A stretch of DNA of 64,000 nt from Bacteroidota bacterium (GCA_023422835.1 JAFAGI010000020.1:1-64000), one strand, 5' to 3'. Positions 44,346-54,124 are shown, counted from the first letter of the stretch. Numbers and translations: made by a program. The notes: generated from the letters alone by a model not told the origin.

Positions 44346-45065
44346 CTAATGTATTATGTTGTTAAAATCTGTAATGCCTATCGTCTTTTCAGTGGTAAAG
44401 CCTTCGCCATGGCGCACACCTATTTTTTTGCCCATCATGATGGAGCGGCTCACAATGGTATCCAGGAATTCGGGTGTGGAAATATAGGTCTGCGGCTCAT
44501 CATCTTCTACGGTGTTGAATTGCGTTTTAAAACAAAGAATGGCTTCTAATTTTTTTGCATGATAAGCGGTTATATCAAAAACAACATCAGGCTCAATGTA
44601 CCTGTCCTGGATGTAGTGAAATACCTGCTTCGGCCGCCAGGCCTGCTGTTGTCCGCCGTTTAGATCGGTCTCAATTTTTATTAACCCGGAAAGAAAACAG
44701 GCGCGCGATACCAGTTGGGCAGCCCTTCCGTGATCGGGGTGACGATCTTCAACAGCATTGCAGAGCACAATATCAGGGCGGTATTTGCGAAGAACCATTA
44801 TTACTTTACGTAGAGATGCTTCATCAATTTCAAACCATCCGTCTTTCAGATCCAGGGTTTCCCGGATATGCAGCCCCATTAGCCTGGAAGAGGCTTCTGC
44901 TTCAGCTTTGCGGGTTTCGGCCGTGCCGCGGGTGCCCAGTTCGCCTTGTGTAAGATCAACAATGCCCACTTTTTTTCCCTGGTCTATACAGGCCAGTATG
45001 GTTCCGGCGGCGCACAGTTCAATATCATCCGGATGCACGCCAATAGCCAATATATCTAATTTCAT
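44346..45065 (-). CDS. bshB1: Bacillithiol biosynthesis deacetylase BshB1
   Basis: 239 aa LmbE-like zinc deacetylase. Metal motifs HPDDIEL (about 12-18) and HPDHGRA (about 110-116), and the BshB1-type segment LTQGELGTRGTAETR. It removes acetate from GlcNAc-malate in bacillithiol synthesis, the low-molecular-weight thiol of many Bacteroidota and Firmicutes. The start codon abuts leader element copy D, whose sense end reads TTATACAC-ATG. bshA and bshC are not in the window. Confidence 0.93.
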   Translation of the reverse strand: MKLDILAIGVHPDDIELCAAGTILACIDQGKKVGIVDLTQGELGTRGTAETRKAEAEASSRLMGLHIRETLDLKDGWFEIDEASLRKVIMVLRKYRPDIVLCNAVEDRHPDHGRAAQLVSRACFLSGLIKIETDLNGGQQQAWRPKQVFHYIQDRYIEPDVVFDITAYHAKKLEAILCFKTQFNTVEDDEPQTYISTPEFLDTIVSRSIMMGKKIGVRHGEGFTTEKTIGITDFNNIIH

Positions 45066-45182
45066 GTGTATAATTTTTAGTGCGCCGCTTTGCGGCTGTT
45101 TTTAATGGTCGCATGGAATAACCAGCTTTTAGATTCAATACTCATTCCCGGTTTGTATAGGTTCCTAATCTTTATGGTTATT
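45066..45182 (-). repeat. Leader element copy D (full length plus GC hairpin)
   Basis: Segments gtgtataatttttag, hairpin GCCGC-ttt-GCGGC (about 45083-45096), gcatggaataacca, agattcaatactcattccc, cctaatctttatggttatt. It lies between the broken S41 peptidase and bshB1. The extra hairpin is shared with copy E only. Confidence 0.8.
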
Positions 45183-45239
45183 GCATGATTTGTGTTTGCC
45201 GCAAAGATAATTGTTGTAGATGGGAAATAATACAGGCTT

Positions 45240-46979
45240 TTACTCTTGATTTATCAGCTCTATAGCTTTCTCTAATAATTCATCCCTTCCTTGCCTGATG
45301 CCTGTTATAGTCGGCCGGACTTCTATGTCAGGAACAATGCCTACCCGTTGAGTTTCTCTGCCATCCGGGTAATAAATTCCAATGCCGGAGATCACCGTAT
45401 TTATATCCCCCGGTAATGATATTGGCGAGATATTACCATCTACACCAGCCGTCGTAGAATCGACAACAATTGATTTAGGAGCAGTCCTGAAAGCCATAGT
45501 TGTATATTCTGCCTGGCTTTGTGTAGCTTCATTTATAAGAATAACTACTTTATTTTTGTAATAATTGGGGTTAAACAATTGCCCCACCTTTGGCGGATCG
45601 GCTTTAAAAGTAAATAGCCCGGGGTTAAAAAAATCTCCATGTGTAAACTTTACAAATTGTGTTGGTTTGGGCACAAGATATTGTCCAAAAGAAAATACAA
45701 TAAATTGCGAAGGATAACACCTTAAATCAATGATTAAACCTTTGGTCCCTTTTATTCCTTTTTTAATACCCGGCAAATGGCTATCTTTAATTGTGCCCGG
45801 GTAAACATAAGCTATATTACCCTTCAATATTTTAAAGCAGGTATCCTTCATCCCTTTCTCTATCAAAAGCTTGCTGATTGCTTCCATAGGTTCGGTCTTC
45901 AAACTTATATCCTTTTGTATATTATCTCTTTTATAAGTGATAACAATATTAGAATCATTGGTATTGAAAAGTTTATAGGATATATTCCTCAGTTTTGTCT
46001 CATAGTTTGATGCCGGCGTTATTTTTTCCTGTTCTCGGATAATTTGTTCTACAGGCTTTTGGTTAACAGCAACAATAACATCACCAGGTTTTAAGCCTGA
46101 TTCAACCCTTACTTCATCCTTCAGGAACTTAGTTATAACAGCTTTGTTCTCTATAAATTTTATCTGTATCGACAGATTATTTTTCCCAAAATAGTCGGTC
46201 AGCGTTTTGTTTCCATAAATATTAGCATGCGTGTCGTTAACACGTGTTATAAGTTCCAAAACAGTTAGTGTATAGGCTGTTTTATCCTTAGAATTTATAA
46301 ACTTTGGAATGAACTCCGACAGTACATTTTTCCAGTCTTCTTCTATCAGGTATTTATAGGGAAAATAGTATTGTATAATGTTCCAATACCTAAAAAGTGA
46401 CAATAGCCTCATTCCTGCATCATCATCAGACATTGATAAGTACGTATCTTCATTTTTGAATACCGGGTTGCTGACCAAGTCGTGTAAATTTACATAGTAG
46501 TTATTACCAGTTCTTTCTGCATTCTGCACATTGATCAAAACCTGCTTCAATTTGTATGAAAAACCTGATGTGCTGATCCAGTCAAGATCAGGTAGCATCT
46601 TTGCATTTCCAGAACTGTCGTTATTGTCCTGTAATCTGAATGAACCTAATCCATTTATCCAATCTACAAGTAAGGCATCACGTTGCCTGCGTTTCTTTGC
46701 TTGGATATACCGGGGTAGAATCAGGAATAATTCATGATCCCAGTTAAATTTGCCTTCAGCAACTGACGGGTGATAATATTTTAAAAAGCCCCAAACTAAA
46801 CCAAGAAGTTACAGGTTTTCAATAGTTTGTTTATCGACTGGAATCTCGTGTATGTTCGAACCATTCTCAAATTCTTTATACACTTCCTCCTTTGTGACGT
46901 TCCTTTTTTGAGAAGTTAACTGGCAGTTACTACACAATACCAGTAAAGAGACCAAAAGCAAAGAAATAGCGTACTTCAT
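45240..46979 (-). pseudogene. S41 family peptidase lipoprotein, interrupted by one stop codon
   Basis: The frame opens at ATG 46979 with a lipoprotein-like signal (MKYAISLLLVSLLVLCSNC) and runs without any other break to 45240. A single TAA at 46811-46809 (codon 57) interrupts it. After it the family-typical LLGLVWGFLKYYHPSVAEG continues in frame. The downstream part holds a PDZ domain (around SGLKPGDVIVAVNQKPVEQI) and the S41 protease core with SQAEYTT, the catalytic serine region. The later ATG at 46598 is internal. The gene is disrupted unless the stop is a sequencing error. Confidence 0.85.
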
Positions 46980-47032
46980 ACAATAAATTTCTTATTAATT
47001 TCTTCCAAATCATCCGAAAGAAATAACTATCC

Positions 47033-47686
47033 CTACCTGTAGTTTCCTGTATAATTATAATAGCCGTATTTCATTTCGAGATCGCGGGTAATGATCTCTA
47101 TGAATTTGTCGGTCTTGCTGAGCATGGGGCTATATGGCTGTTTCAGGCTGGAGCTGAACAGGAACGCAATGCCCTGGTAAATACCGGCAGGTATGGTGCC
47201 TTTATATTCCTGGATTATTTCATAACAGTTGTTGCCCGTTTCGCGGTTTATAAGCTTCATGAGCACACGGCCCTGGTACACAGAAAGGTTTTTAACCTTA
47301 TCTGAAAATACAGTACGCAGTTCTTTTTCACGGGCACTGATTATTTTCTTACGCTCACGCTTGTTGTCTAAGTTAACCAGGCTTTTATTAATGTCATTAA
47401 CCACACGCGCAGCTTCCACCGCATAGGGGTAAGTTACGTATACTGCATTTCTGAGCCTTTTCCATTCTTTGTAATATTCCTTCCACTGGCCTGTAAGTTG
47501 TGCATATACAAAAAGATCTGGGAGGTAACTCAGCGGGATAGTGTCGCCGTTGGGAAGAATTTCTGCATACACCCTGATGGTATCATACATGCCGTGCCCG
47601 ACACGCTGGGCATGAGTTTGCTGTACACTTCCCACATAAAAGCATACAGATAAGATTGATAGATTTATGGCACTGCGCAGCTTCAT
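47033..47686 (-). CDS. DUF4294 domain-containing secreted protein
   Basis: 217 aa with a signal peptide (about 1-26, ending THAQ). The DUF4294 region contains VTYPYAVEAARVVNDIN and the conserved GRVLMKLINRETG and NxYEIIxEYKG motifs. Function unknown; found mainly in Bacteroidota. It is divergent from holA. Confidence 0.88.
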   Translation of the reverse strand: MKLRSAINLSILSVCFYVGSVQQTHAQRVGHGMYDTIRVYAEILPNGDTIPLSYLPDLFVYAQLTGQWKEYYKEWKRLRNAVYVTYPYAVEAARVVNDINKSLVNLDNKRERKKIISAREKELRTVFSDKVKNLSVYQGRVLMKLINRETGNNCYEIIQEYKGTIPAGIYQGIAFLFSSSLKQPYSPMLSKTDKFIEIITRDLEMKYGYYNYTGNYR

Positions 47687-47813
47687 TTGATATGTAAATA
47701 TATCATTTAGATATTTCTTTTAAAAGAAAATCAACTCAAAAAAAAGATTTAACAAAATTTATAATATCAGCTTTACTTTATACACAGTCCTGTAATTATT
47801 ACGCATAACTCAC

Positions 47814-47825
47814 TAAATTTGCTAC
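47814..47825 (+). promoter_or_regulatory. holA promoter -7 box, probably leaderless
   Basis: TAAATTTG (47814-47821) is followed 4 nt later by the ATG at 47826. Confidence 0.5.
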
Positions 47826-48824
47826 ATGTCTGCTGAAAAAATTATTGGTGAATGGAGAAAGAAGATTTTCAAACCTTTTTATTGGCTTGAAGGAGATGAG
47901 CCTTATTATATTGACAAAATTCTTGATTTTGCAGAAACACAGATATTGTCTGAAGCTGAAGCAGCCTTTAACCTTTCCGTACTATACGGCCGCGACCTGA
48001 ATATGCCCGGGCTGATCAGCACCTGCAAAAAATACCCAATGTTCGGCGAGCGCCAGGTAGTGATTGTAAAAGAAGCACAGTACCTGAAAGATGTAGAAAA
48101 ACTTGACGGTTACTTTCAGAATCCACAGCCAACCACAGTGCTAATTATAGCTTACAGGGATAAAAAAATAGACGCACGTACCAAGTTTGCCAAAACCATC
48201 AAAGCAAAAGGCGAATTTTTTTCTACAAAAAAACTGTACGAAAATGAACTTCCTGAGTGGGTAGCAGCTACGGTAAAGCATCTTGGCTTGTCCATTACCC
48301 AAAACGCTTTAATACTACTGGTAGACCATATCGGCAATGACCTGGCAAGGCTTGAAAACGAAATTAAAAAGATTGCCGTAAACCTGAAAGAGAAGCAAAA
48401 CATTACCGAAGACGATGTTGAAAAGTATGTGGGCATCAGCAAGGAGTTCAATGCTTTTGAGCTGCAAAAAGCTATCGCTTACAGAGATATGTCCAAAGCC
48501 GTCCGCATCATCCGTTATTTTGAATCGAATCCCAAGGCAGCGCCCCTGCAAATGATACTGCCAACACTCTACAGCTTTTTCAGCAAGGTGGCAGTAGCGC
48601 ATGCAGTGCCGGGCAAAGATGATAAAGCAATAGCTGCAGCGCTTGGCGTGAATTTCTTTTTTGCCAAAGACTACCTTACGGCGAAAAAAAATTATCCCTA
48701 CCAGAAAGTAGAGCACATTTTATTACATTTACATGAATACAACCTCAGAAGTATAGGTATCAATGATACCGGCACACCGGGAACCGAACTGCTGAAAGAA
48801 CTTACCATAAAAATCATGAACTAA
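47826..48824 (+). CDS. holA: DNA polymerase III subunit delta
   Basis: 332 aa. The N-terminal domain begins with FYWLEGDEPYYIDKILD, in the place of a degenerate P-loop, and includes the beta-clamp-interacting region. The C-terminal helical collar domain includes VGISKEFNAFELQKAIAYRD. Delta opens the sliding clamp in the clamp loader. Its stop overlaps the sulfatase start by one base. Confidence 0.93.
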   Translation: MSAEKIIGEWRKKIFKPFYWLEGDEPYYIDKILDFAETQILSEAEAAFNLSVLYGRDLNMPGLISTCKKYPMFGERQVVIVKEAQYLKDVEKLDGYFQNPQPTTVLIIAYRDKKIDARTKFAKTIKAKGEFFSTKKLYENELPEWVAATVKHLGLSITQNALILLVDHIGNDLARLENEIKKIAVNLKEKQNITEDDVEKYVGISKEFNAFELQKAIAYRDMSKAVRIIRYFESNPKAAPLQMILPTLYSFFSKVAVAHAVPGKDDKAIAAALGVNFFFAKDYLTAKKNYPYQKVEHILLHLHEYNLRSIGINDTGTPGTELLKELTIKIMN

Positions 48825-50344
48825 TGCAAAATAAGAAACTATTCCTGAGCCTGCTGATTTGTATGTTTGCTGCAAACCTCTTTGCACGCGATACCAGGCC
48901 AAACATACTGGTGATCATTTCAGACGACCATGCTTACCAGGCAATAGGCGCTTACGGCGCAAAATTCGGTGCATCTCCTCAGCTTGACAAGCTTGCGAAA
49001 GAAGGTACAGTGTTTGAAAATGCTTTCGTGACCAATTCTATCTGCGGTCCAAGCCGGGCAGTGTTCCTTACCGGCAAATACAACCACATCAACGGTTTCA
49101 GGGACAACTTCTCGTCATTCAACGGATCGCAGCCGCACTTTGCAAGGCACCTTACCAACGCAGGCTACCAGACTGCATGGATAGGAAAATGGCATTTGGA
49201 AACCCAACCGCAAGGTTTTAACTACTACAAGATCCTGCCTGGCCAGGGGGAATATTACAACCCCGATTTCATCAACATGCAAAATCAAAAGGAACGGCAT
49301 ACAGGGTATGTAACCAATATCATTACGGATTTTACCATAGATTATTTAAAAAACAGGGATACTTCGAAGCCTTTTTGCGTGGTGGTAGGAGAAAAAGCCA
49401 CACACAGGGTGTGGAATCCTGACACTTCAGATTTTGATCTTTTTAAAAATGTTGTGTTTCCGCTGCCCGAAAATTTTTATGATGCATACACCAACCGCAA
49501 GCCTGCTGCCGTGCAAACCATGAATATCAGGGAATCTATGCTGATGGGCTATGACCTGAAGATGAGCAACGGGGAGAAATTCAGCCATGGCGGTTATGGA
49601 AGGATGAACCCTGAGCAACGTGCTCAATTTGATGCGCACTACCTGGCTATTGAAAAGGAGCTGCAACGCCTGAACCTGCAGGGCAATGCCTTAGTGGAAT
49701 GGAAATTTCAGCAATACATGCGCGACTACCTGGCTACGGCAGTTTCGCTGGACCGCAATATCGGCAAGATCGTTGATTATATTGACAGTCATGGACTGCA
49801 CGATAATACTGTAGTTATCTATACCTCCGATCAGGGATTCTATTTAGGCGAGCACGGCTGGTTTGATAAAAGATTTATGTACGAAGAATCTTTTAAAACG
49901 CCGTTGATCATTCGCTATCCAAAAATAATTTCACCGGGCTCCAGGAAACAGGAGATGGTGATGAACCTTGACCTTGCGCCTACCATTATGCAGCTTGCCG
50001 GGCTACCCGTACCCAAAGACATGCAGGGCCAATCGTTGCTGCCTGTTTTTAAAAATGCATCTATAAATCAATGGAGAGATAAAGTGTATTACCACTATTT
50101 TGAATGGCCCAATGAGCATACCGTTTACCCGCATTTCGGGGTACGCAACAAGCGCTACAAGCTTATACGTTTTTACAAGCCCGAACTTAGCTGGGAACTG
50201 TATGACCTGCAAAAAGACCGGGCGGAGATGAAGAACGTTTTTGCCGATCCTGCGTATAAAAATATTGTGTCATCCATGAAAAAAGAATTAAAAACATTGA
50301 TAAAAAAATACCGCGACACCGAAGCTGCCAAATATTTGGATTAA
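48824..50344 (+). CDS. Sulfatase (type I, formylglycine-dependent)
   Basis: 506 aa with a signal peptide (about 1-21, ending NLFAR). The sulfatase signature is CGPSRAVFLTGK, with Cys as the residue converted to formylglycine. Calcium ligands are in SDDHAYQAIG (about 33) and TSDQGFYLGEHG (about 327). The layout resembles glycosaminoglycan and N-sulfoglucosamine sulfohydrolase-like enzymes. A maturase is not in the window. Its start overlaps holA, which may be an accident of packing. Confidence 0.93.
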   Translation: MQNKKLFLSLLICMFAANLFARDTRPNILVIISDDHAYQAIGAYGAKFGASPQLDKLAKEGTVFENAFVTNSICGPSRAVFLTGKYNHINGFRDNFSSFNGSQPHFARHLTNAGYQTAWIGKWHLETQPQGFNYYKILPGQGEYYNPDFINMQNQKERHTGYVTNIITDFTIDYLKNRDTSKPFCVVVGEKATHRVWNPDTSDFDLFKNVVFPLPENFYDAYTNRKPAAVQTMNIRESMLMGYDLKMSNGEKFSHGGYGRMNPEQRAQFDAHYLAIEKELQRLNLQGNALVEWKFQQYMRDYLATAVSLDRNIGKIVDYIDSHGLHDNTVVIYTSDQGFYLGEHGWFDKRFMYEESFKTPLIIRYPKIISPGSRKQEMVMNLDLAPTIMQLAGLPVPKDMQGQSLLPVFKNASINQWRDKVYYHYFEWPNEHTVYPHFGVRNKRYKLIRFYKPELSWELYDLQKDRAEMKNVFADPAYKNIVSSMKKELKTLIKKYRDTEAAKYLD

Positions 50345-50383
50345 AAATTGTGTAGTAATCAATAAACCTTAAAAGAAAAAATT

Positions 50384-50983
50384 ATGAATTTAACTGATTT
50401 ATTGAACAGCACAATGGGACGTTCTTTAGTAAAAAATGCGTCTGCTCATTTAGGCCTGGAAGAAAGGCAAACCGCTACCGCACTTAGCCTTGCGCTGCCG
50501 CTGATACTGGGCGGGCTAGGAAGAAATGCTCAAACCCCCGAAGGTGCAGCCAGCCTCAATCAGGCTATTGACAAAGACCACGACGGAAGCATGCTGGACC
50601 AGCTTGACGATGTATTGCAAACAAACCCACAGCAGGTGCATCAGCATGGACAGGGAATCCTTGGCCATGTATTCGGCAATCAGGTGCCGGATGTAGAACA
50701 GGGCATCTCCGAAAAAACAGGCATCAGCCTCCATAAGATCGGGCCTTTGCTGGCCATCATCGCTCCAATCATATTGTCTTACCTGGGCAAACAAAAAAGG
50801 CAACACAGCGATACCGGCCCCGGCGGATTAACAGATATACTTGGCCAATTAACAGGCGCACATGCTCCATCTGCGGGCACAACCGGCGGTGGTGGATTGA
50901 TTGATCTGGTTGGCGGCTTCCTGGACAAGAATAAAGACGGCAATTATTTAGATGACATCATTGGTATGATGGGCAGGCGATAA
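50384..50983 (+). CDS. DUF937 domain-containing protein
   Basis: 199 aa. The N-terminal DUF937 domain (about 1-130) has ALSLALPLILGGLGRN and the DHDGSMLDQLDD segment. A Gly-rich C-terminal tail ends in a second Asp-rich DKNKDGNYLDDIIGMM, an EF-hand-like calcium pattern. Function unknown. It converges with the kinase gene; a strong palindrome lies between. Confidence 0.87.
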   Translation: MNLTDLLNSTMGRSLVKNASAHLGLEERQTATALSLALPLILGGLGRNAQTPEGAASLNQAIDKDHDGSMLDQLDDVLQTNPQQVHQHGQGILGHVFGNQVPDVEQGISEKTGISLHKIGPLLAIIAPIILSYLGKQKRQHSDTGPGGLTDILGQLTGAHAPSAGTTGGGGLIDLVGGFLDKNKDGNYLDDIIGMMGRR

Positions 50984-51001
50984 CTTTATCTTAACCTAGT
51001 A

Positions 51002-51031
51002 TTTAATTGGCCGCATTGCAGGCCAATTAAA
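51002..51031. terminator. Bidirectional terminator between DUF937 gene and ABC1 kinase gene
   Basis: TTTAATTGGCC (51002-51012) and GGCCAATTAAA (51021-51031) pair perfectly over 11 bp around an 8-nt loop. T-rich sequence follows on the plus strand. Confidence 0.8.
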
Positions 51032-52714
51032 TTACTTCTTTTTCTTCTTAAAGTTTTCATCACTGAAAATAATGTTGTAAGCCAGCAAAAAGCTTGATAC
51101 CGCAGCGACCAGGAAAAAGATCATGGCAATGCCCGGGTAACCGAGTATGGTGAAACGGGTAGGAATCCGCATCATCATTGCAGCCCCGATGATCATGCCG
51201 GTAATGATCAGTCCCAGCGTGATCCTGTTGGCTACTTTCTGAAAACCATCTGTAAATCTTTTCTCATCAATCGCTTCTATCTTCATAGAAAATTCATTGC
51301 GTGCAAGACTTTCTGTGATCTTATTAAGCCTTTCCGGAAGATGCTTACCCAACTTTTTTAGTTCCACCAGATTAGACAAAATATTTTCAGGCAACAATTC
51401 CTGCCGCAATTTTGCCTGCATCATTTTGCCGGCATAATCTTTAATGGCTTGCTGCAGATTATAGTCAGGCTTAAGCACTGCCACAATCTGGTCCATGTTC
51501 AGCAATATTTTTCCAAGTATGTTTATTTCGGGAGCTATTTTTATTTGTTCATCCGCTGCTATGCGCGTCATCCTCATGATGAGTTTTCCCATCTGCAGGT
51601 CATTGGCGCTGGTGCTCTGCGCGTCCATTGCTAGGCGGTTTACCTTTTTCCTGAAGGCATCCAGGTCGGCTTCCGCCGGGTTGTATTTGCTTATGTCCAG
51701 CAGCGTATCTGTAATCTCATCGCCGTTTTTTTTACCAATGGCTAATACCAGCGCCATAAGCTTATCCTGCATCAGCGGGCTAAACCTGGCTACCATGCCC
51801 ATGTCCATGAGAGCGATCTTATGGTCGCGTGTAATATTTACATTTCCCGGGTGCGGGTCGGCATGGGCAAAACCGTCTACGATCACCTGTTTCAGATAGG
51901 CTTTTACAAAATCGTCCACCACGGGAACATAATTATGTTCCATGCGCTCGTAGGGTGTAATTTTTGTAACCTTCTTGCCGTCTACAAAATCCATGGTAAG
52001 CACGCGCGATGTGGTATAGTCCATTACAGGAGCAGGCACACGCAACAGTCTGAATTTCTGCAGATTTTTACCGATAATCTGCAGGCTCTGCGCTTCACGG
52101 ATATAATCCAGCTCGTTGAGCAGGATATGCTGCATCTCATCCAGTATGCTGTCAATAGAATATTTGCGTGCGGTTTTAGAATGCTTTACAGCCAGTGCGG
52201 TCATTTCTTTTAAACTGCTGAGATCTTCGAGAAACTTTTTACGAATACCGGGGCGCTGAATTTTCACGGCTACTTCCCTGCCCGACCGCAAGACGGCTTT
52301 GTGCACTTGGCCTATAGATGCGCTGGCGAGCGGCTCTGTATCAAACGAAGCAAAAGCTGCTGACATGCGTACGCCGAGCTCGGATTCCACTATTTTTTCT
52401 ATCTCCGAGTAAGGGATAGATTCCACATCATCCTGCAGCGTTGCCAGCGCTTCCAGATAATCATCAGGCAAAAAATCCGGCCTGGTAGAAAGCAGTTGTC
52501 CAAGCTTTACAAAGGTTGGGCCCAGTTTTTTTAGGTCTTCCACCAGCTCTTCCGGCTTGTTATACTCATCCTCAGATACAGGAGCAGCTTGCTCAGCGGC
52601 TGTGTTTGCCGTAGCTTCGTCAGATACTTTTTTAAAGATATAGGTGTTGTAATATTTTAAAATAAACCCTATGAACTTACTGTAGTTTTTGACTGATTGT
52701 GCAAGAGTAGACAT
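51032..52714 (-). CDS. ABC1/AarF-UbiB family kinase-like protein
   Basis: 560 aa. The family signature KLGQLLSTRPD (KxGQ, about 72), the Ala-rich nucleotide loop LASASIGQVHKA, the catalytic-type HADPHPGNV and the DMGMVAR segment are all present. Two C-terminal membrane helices (about 500-545). Members act in quinone biosynthesis or lipid handling by unusual ATPase activity. This organism probably uses menaquinone, so the role may differ from UbiB. Single gene. Confidence 0.92.
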   Translation of the reverse strand: MSTLAQSVKNYSKFIGFILKYYNTYIFKKVSDEATANTAAEQAAPVSEDEYNKPEELVEDLKKLGPTFVKLGQLLSTRPDFLPDDYLEALATLQDDVESIPYSEIEKIVESELGVRMSAAFASFDTEPLASASIGQVHKAVLRSGREVAVKIQRPGIRKKFLEDLSSLKEMTALAVKHSKTARKYSIDSILDEMQHILLNELDYIREAQSLQIIGKNLQKFRLLRVPAPVMDYTTSRVLTMDFVDGKKVTKITPYERMEHNYVPVVDDFVKAYLKQVIVDGFAHADPHPGNVNITRDHKIALMDMGMVARFSPLMQDKLMALVLAIGKKNGDEITDTLLDISKYNPAEADLDAFRKKVNRLAMDAQSTSANDLQMGKLIMRMTRIAADEQIKIAPEINILGKILLNMDQIVAVLKPDYNLQQAIKDYAGKMMQAKLRQELLPENILSNLVELKKLGKHLPERLNKITESLARNEFSMKIEAIDEKRFTDGFQKVANRITLGLIITGMIIGAAMMMRIPTRFTILGYPGIAMIFFLVAAVSSFLLAYNIIFSDENFKKKKK

Positions 52715-53184
52715 AACAAAATACTTTATTTGTAATTACGGGAAAATTCTATGCCAAAATAAAAGGCTTTAAATAAGTATAAGTTAGATAAAGAATTACT
52801 TATTTTTATAGGGAAGTAATTGTAATAACGGGTTATGGAGCATCATATTGAAAATGACCTCAGGATCACTGAAATACACGCCAACAGTGGCGAAGGTTAT
52901 AATCATCTGGCACTTGGGCTAAGAAAAATTTAACAAGCTTCGAAATTTCGGTATGCTGCAACATTAGGATTTGGATAAATGGGCGCTGATGGTAAAAACA
53001 CTTTCCAGGGAAGAGGCCGAAAAAATATATGGCCCGATCAACGAAGAGATATTTGAGCCACGAGGCGGATGGAAATCACCACCTTGGAAAGACAAAATTT
53101 ATAAGCAAATTTCTTATGCCACAAAAGGATGATAAATGAATCAACGGCTCTAAGCATCAATTAAGTGAAATGGAAATTTAAATA
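52715..53184. other. Intergenic region with coding-like remnants
   Basis: About 470 nt between the kinase gene and tRNA-Arg. It contains a 32-codon frame (52835-52933, starting MEHHIENDLRITEIHANSG) and a 47-codon frame (52989-53132). Both look coding in composition but are in different frames, as in a decayed gene. Confidence 0.45.
52989..53132 (+). CDS. Possible small protein or gene remnant, 47 aa
   Basis: The frame reads MVKTLSREEAEKIYGPINEE, followed by a Trp/Pro-rich stretch (GGWKSPPWKDK) and a short tail. Residue use is protein-like. The same frame is open upstream to a TAG at 52971, so this could be the tail of a broken gene. No family recognised. Confidence 0.35.
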   Translation: MVKTLSREEAEKIYGPINEEIFEPRGGWKSPPWKDKIYKQISYATKG

Positions 53185-53235
53185 AAAAAGCTTCAAAGCA
53201 TTGGATAAATACCAATTAACTTTAAAGCTTTTTTG
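53185..53235 (-). terminator. Terminator after tRNA-Arg
   Basis: Complementary AAAAAAGCTT/AAGCTTTTTT arms with additional CTTT/AAAG pairing flank a 20-nt centre directly after the tRNA on the minus strand. The distal arm ends in six T residues. Confidence 0.75.
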
Positions 53236-53307
53236 TAGTCCCGACAGGGATCGAACCTGTATCTAAAGTTTAGGAAACTTCTATTCTATCCATTGAACTA
53301 CGGGACC
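53236..53307 (-). tRNA. tRNA-Arg (anticodon CCT)
   Basis: 72 nt. Acceptor GGTCCCG/CGGGACT (one G-T pair), T-arm ACAGG/CCTGT and anticodon loop TTCCTAA with anticodon CCT. Confidence 0.95.
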
Positions 53308-53446
53308 TTGAAATATGAATTTGCAAATTTAGTATTTCTACTTCATAAAAAAGAAAAGAATTGTGTTTATTAAATAGGAAGGTTATATTTGCACGACTCA
53401 AAATACCTGCCGGCAATAGCTTTCAGGATTTTTTAAAATATTACAT

Positions 53447-54103
53447 ATGCAATTTTACAACTGGATTATCAGGTATCGTTTCTGGCTCAGTATCATAGCA
53501 GTCGTTATCGGCATTCTGTTGCAGGTAACGCGTGTTTCTTCCTTCTGGCCGGTATTTCCTTTGTACCTGCTAGGGCTTATCGGGCTGGTTTCTCATTTCC
53601 TTATTGGCCCTATCCGCCTGGTACAGGCGCCTATGGAAGCCGGCAACATTGATGAAGTTAATAAAATCCTGGATACCATCTGGTATCCCAACCTGCTGAT
53701 TAAACCTATACGCTCTACCTACTATACGCTAAAGGGCAACCTGGCTATGATGAACCAGGATTTTGATACTGCGGAAAAACTACTGAAAAAAAGCGAACAG
53801 ATAGGTTCATCTATGCCGCAGGCCGAAGGCGCTAACAAACTGCAACTGGGCATGATGGCTATGCAGCGTGGCGATATGCGGCAGGCAGAAAGCAACTTCA
53901 GGGCAGCGCTCAGGGTAGGCATTCCGGATAAGGAAAGCGAGGCAGTGGCTTACCTGGGCATGTGCCAGATATTTATGAATAAAAGAGAGTTTCGTGCAGC
54001 CAAGGATTTCTTCAGAAAAGCCAAAGCCTGCAAGCCCAAAACACCGGAAATTTTAAAGCAGATAAAAGACATAGAAAAATACATCTCCAGGATACCTGGA
54101 TAG
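53447..54103 (+). CDS. Membrane protein with tetratricopeptide repeats
   Basis: 218 aa. Two N-terminal membrane helices (about 13-30 and 36-55), then at least three TPR-like helix pairs (LKGNLAMMNQDFDTAEKLL; LQLGMMAMQRGDMRQAESNF; YLGMCQIFMNKREFRAAKDF). Such proteins usually scaffold complexes at the membrane; partner unknown. It is followed by a strong terminator. Confidence 0.8.
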   Translation: MQFYNWIIRYRFWLSIIAVVIGILLQVTRVSSFWPVFPLYLLGLIGLVSHFLIGPIRLVQAPMEAGNIDEVNKILDTIWYPNLLIKPIRSTYYTLKGNLAMMNQDFDTAEKLLKKSEQIGSSMPQAEGANKLQLGMMAMQRGDMRQAESNFRAALRVGIPDKESEAVAYLGMCQIFMNKREFRAAKDFFRKAKACKPKTPEILKQIKDIEKYISRIPG

Positions 54104-54124
54104 TTTTTATGCAAAAAACTTACA

